Origin: JACVRX01 sp963819885
Lineage (GTDB): Bacteria; Actinomycetota; Actinomycetes; Jiangellales; Jiangellaceae
Assembly: GCA_963819885.1 (NCBI GenBank)
Contig: CAWFXV010000013.1
Coordinates: 54,361 to 118,360, forward strand
Reading direction: 5' to 3'
Length of the DNA: 64,000 bases
Shown here piece after piece: positions 63,793-64,000 of the stretch (position 1 is its first letter; every line of letters starts with the position of its first letter). The notes under the pieces are model-generated. The model searched no databases, was not told the DNA's origin, and was given only the letters and a program-made list of their open reading frames with translations. A program made the translations under genes and the position numbers.

Positions 63793-64000
63793 TCAGTTAC
63801 ATTCGCGTGCCTCGATGATGGTCCACCGCCTGGCAGTACTGAACTCCTTGAGGAACTGGGCCGTGGCGGCATGGGCGTGGTCTATCGAGCATGGATCCGC
63901 AGCGGGTCGCTCCGTTGCCGTCAAGGTGATGGGCGTTGACGCCGATCCCACGTTCCTAGAACGATTCTCACGGGAAGCGCGGTTAATCGCACAACTTCAG
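63793..64000 (+). CDS. Serine/threonine protein kinase, N-terminal fragment (frameshifted)
   Basis: The frame gives ELLEELGRGGMGVVYRA (glycine-rich loop G-x-G-x-x-G-x-V of Hanks-type kinases). Then two one-base changes between 63886 and 63915 are needed to read MDPQRVAPVAVKVMG, with the catalytic Lys in VAVKV, and FLERFSREARLIAQLQ, with the helix C Glu. The gene runs off the window edge. The start codon is not visible; the frame is open from 63793. Confidence 0.7.

Overview
The window is GC-rich DNA of actinobacterial character for roughly its first 55 kb. The signs are Tat and lipoprotein signal peptides on many secreted proteins, GTG starts, GGAGG-type ribosome sites, and families such as TIGR03086, class F sortase, MMPL, FG-GAP/RTX and HPF-like proteins. 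At about 55.0-57.0 kb the sequence becomes visibly AT-richer and almost gene-free, with a decayed DNA methyltransferase. From 57.1 kb the style changes again: a MatC-like carrier, a VWA protein, two toxin-antitoxin-like pairs and a WYL regulator, plus a palindromic repeat I associate with Acidobacteriota (Vicinamibacteria). The last block could be an island, or the contig could join two genomes.

Layout. 0-5 kb: end of a LuxR-type regulator, a cold-shock protein, a large secreted FG-GAP/cadherin-like/RTX protein, and a response-regulator fragment. 5-10 kb (minus strand): an acetyltransferase, then a compact set read from 10.1 kb downwards: helical-repeat lipoprotein, lipoprotein sortase, VWA membrane protein. 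10.5-13.9 kb: lipoprotein, Tat-exported animal-type heme peroxidase, secreted repeat protein. 14.6-22.6 kb: VOC protein with divergent AraC regulator, DHA2 efflux pump, M28 peptidase lipoprotein, DUF4118 membrane protein, secreted sialidase-like protein. 23.1-31.8 kb: an IS110/IS1111-type element inserted in one of two direct repeats that resemble the 3' half of tRNA-Leu(TAA). Between the repeats lies a 1937-residue secreted amylopullulanase.

31.8-36.4 kb: a truncated radical SAM gene, a fatty acid desaturase, an SDR/DUF2867 protein, a B12-binding MerR regulator with the Wx9EH motif of CarH/LitR photoreceptors, and a divergent DUF378 membrane protein. The shared promoter carries 11-bp tandem repeats typical of a CarH operator, so this looks like a light-controlled membrane-lipid or photo-oxidative stress locus. 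36.7-51.5 kb: serine hydrolase, small stress-type proteins (hemerythrin-like, HPF-like, cupin), secreted M14 peptidase and six-hairpin glycosidase, a phosphoesterase/ParB-like pair, STAS antagonist, TIGR03086 protein and an MMPL transporter, ending in a 90-nt hairpin shared with a convergent class V aminotransferase.

Many genes are split by one-base shifts, often in homopolymers, while much longer genes nearby are intact. At least part of this probably reflects uncorrected long-read sequencing error, so genes described as frameshifted may be whole in the organism. Remnants with no recoverable frame are marked as pseudogenes.
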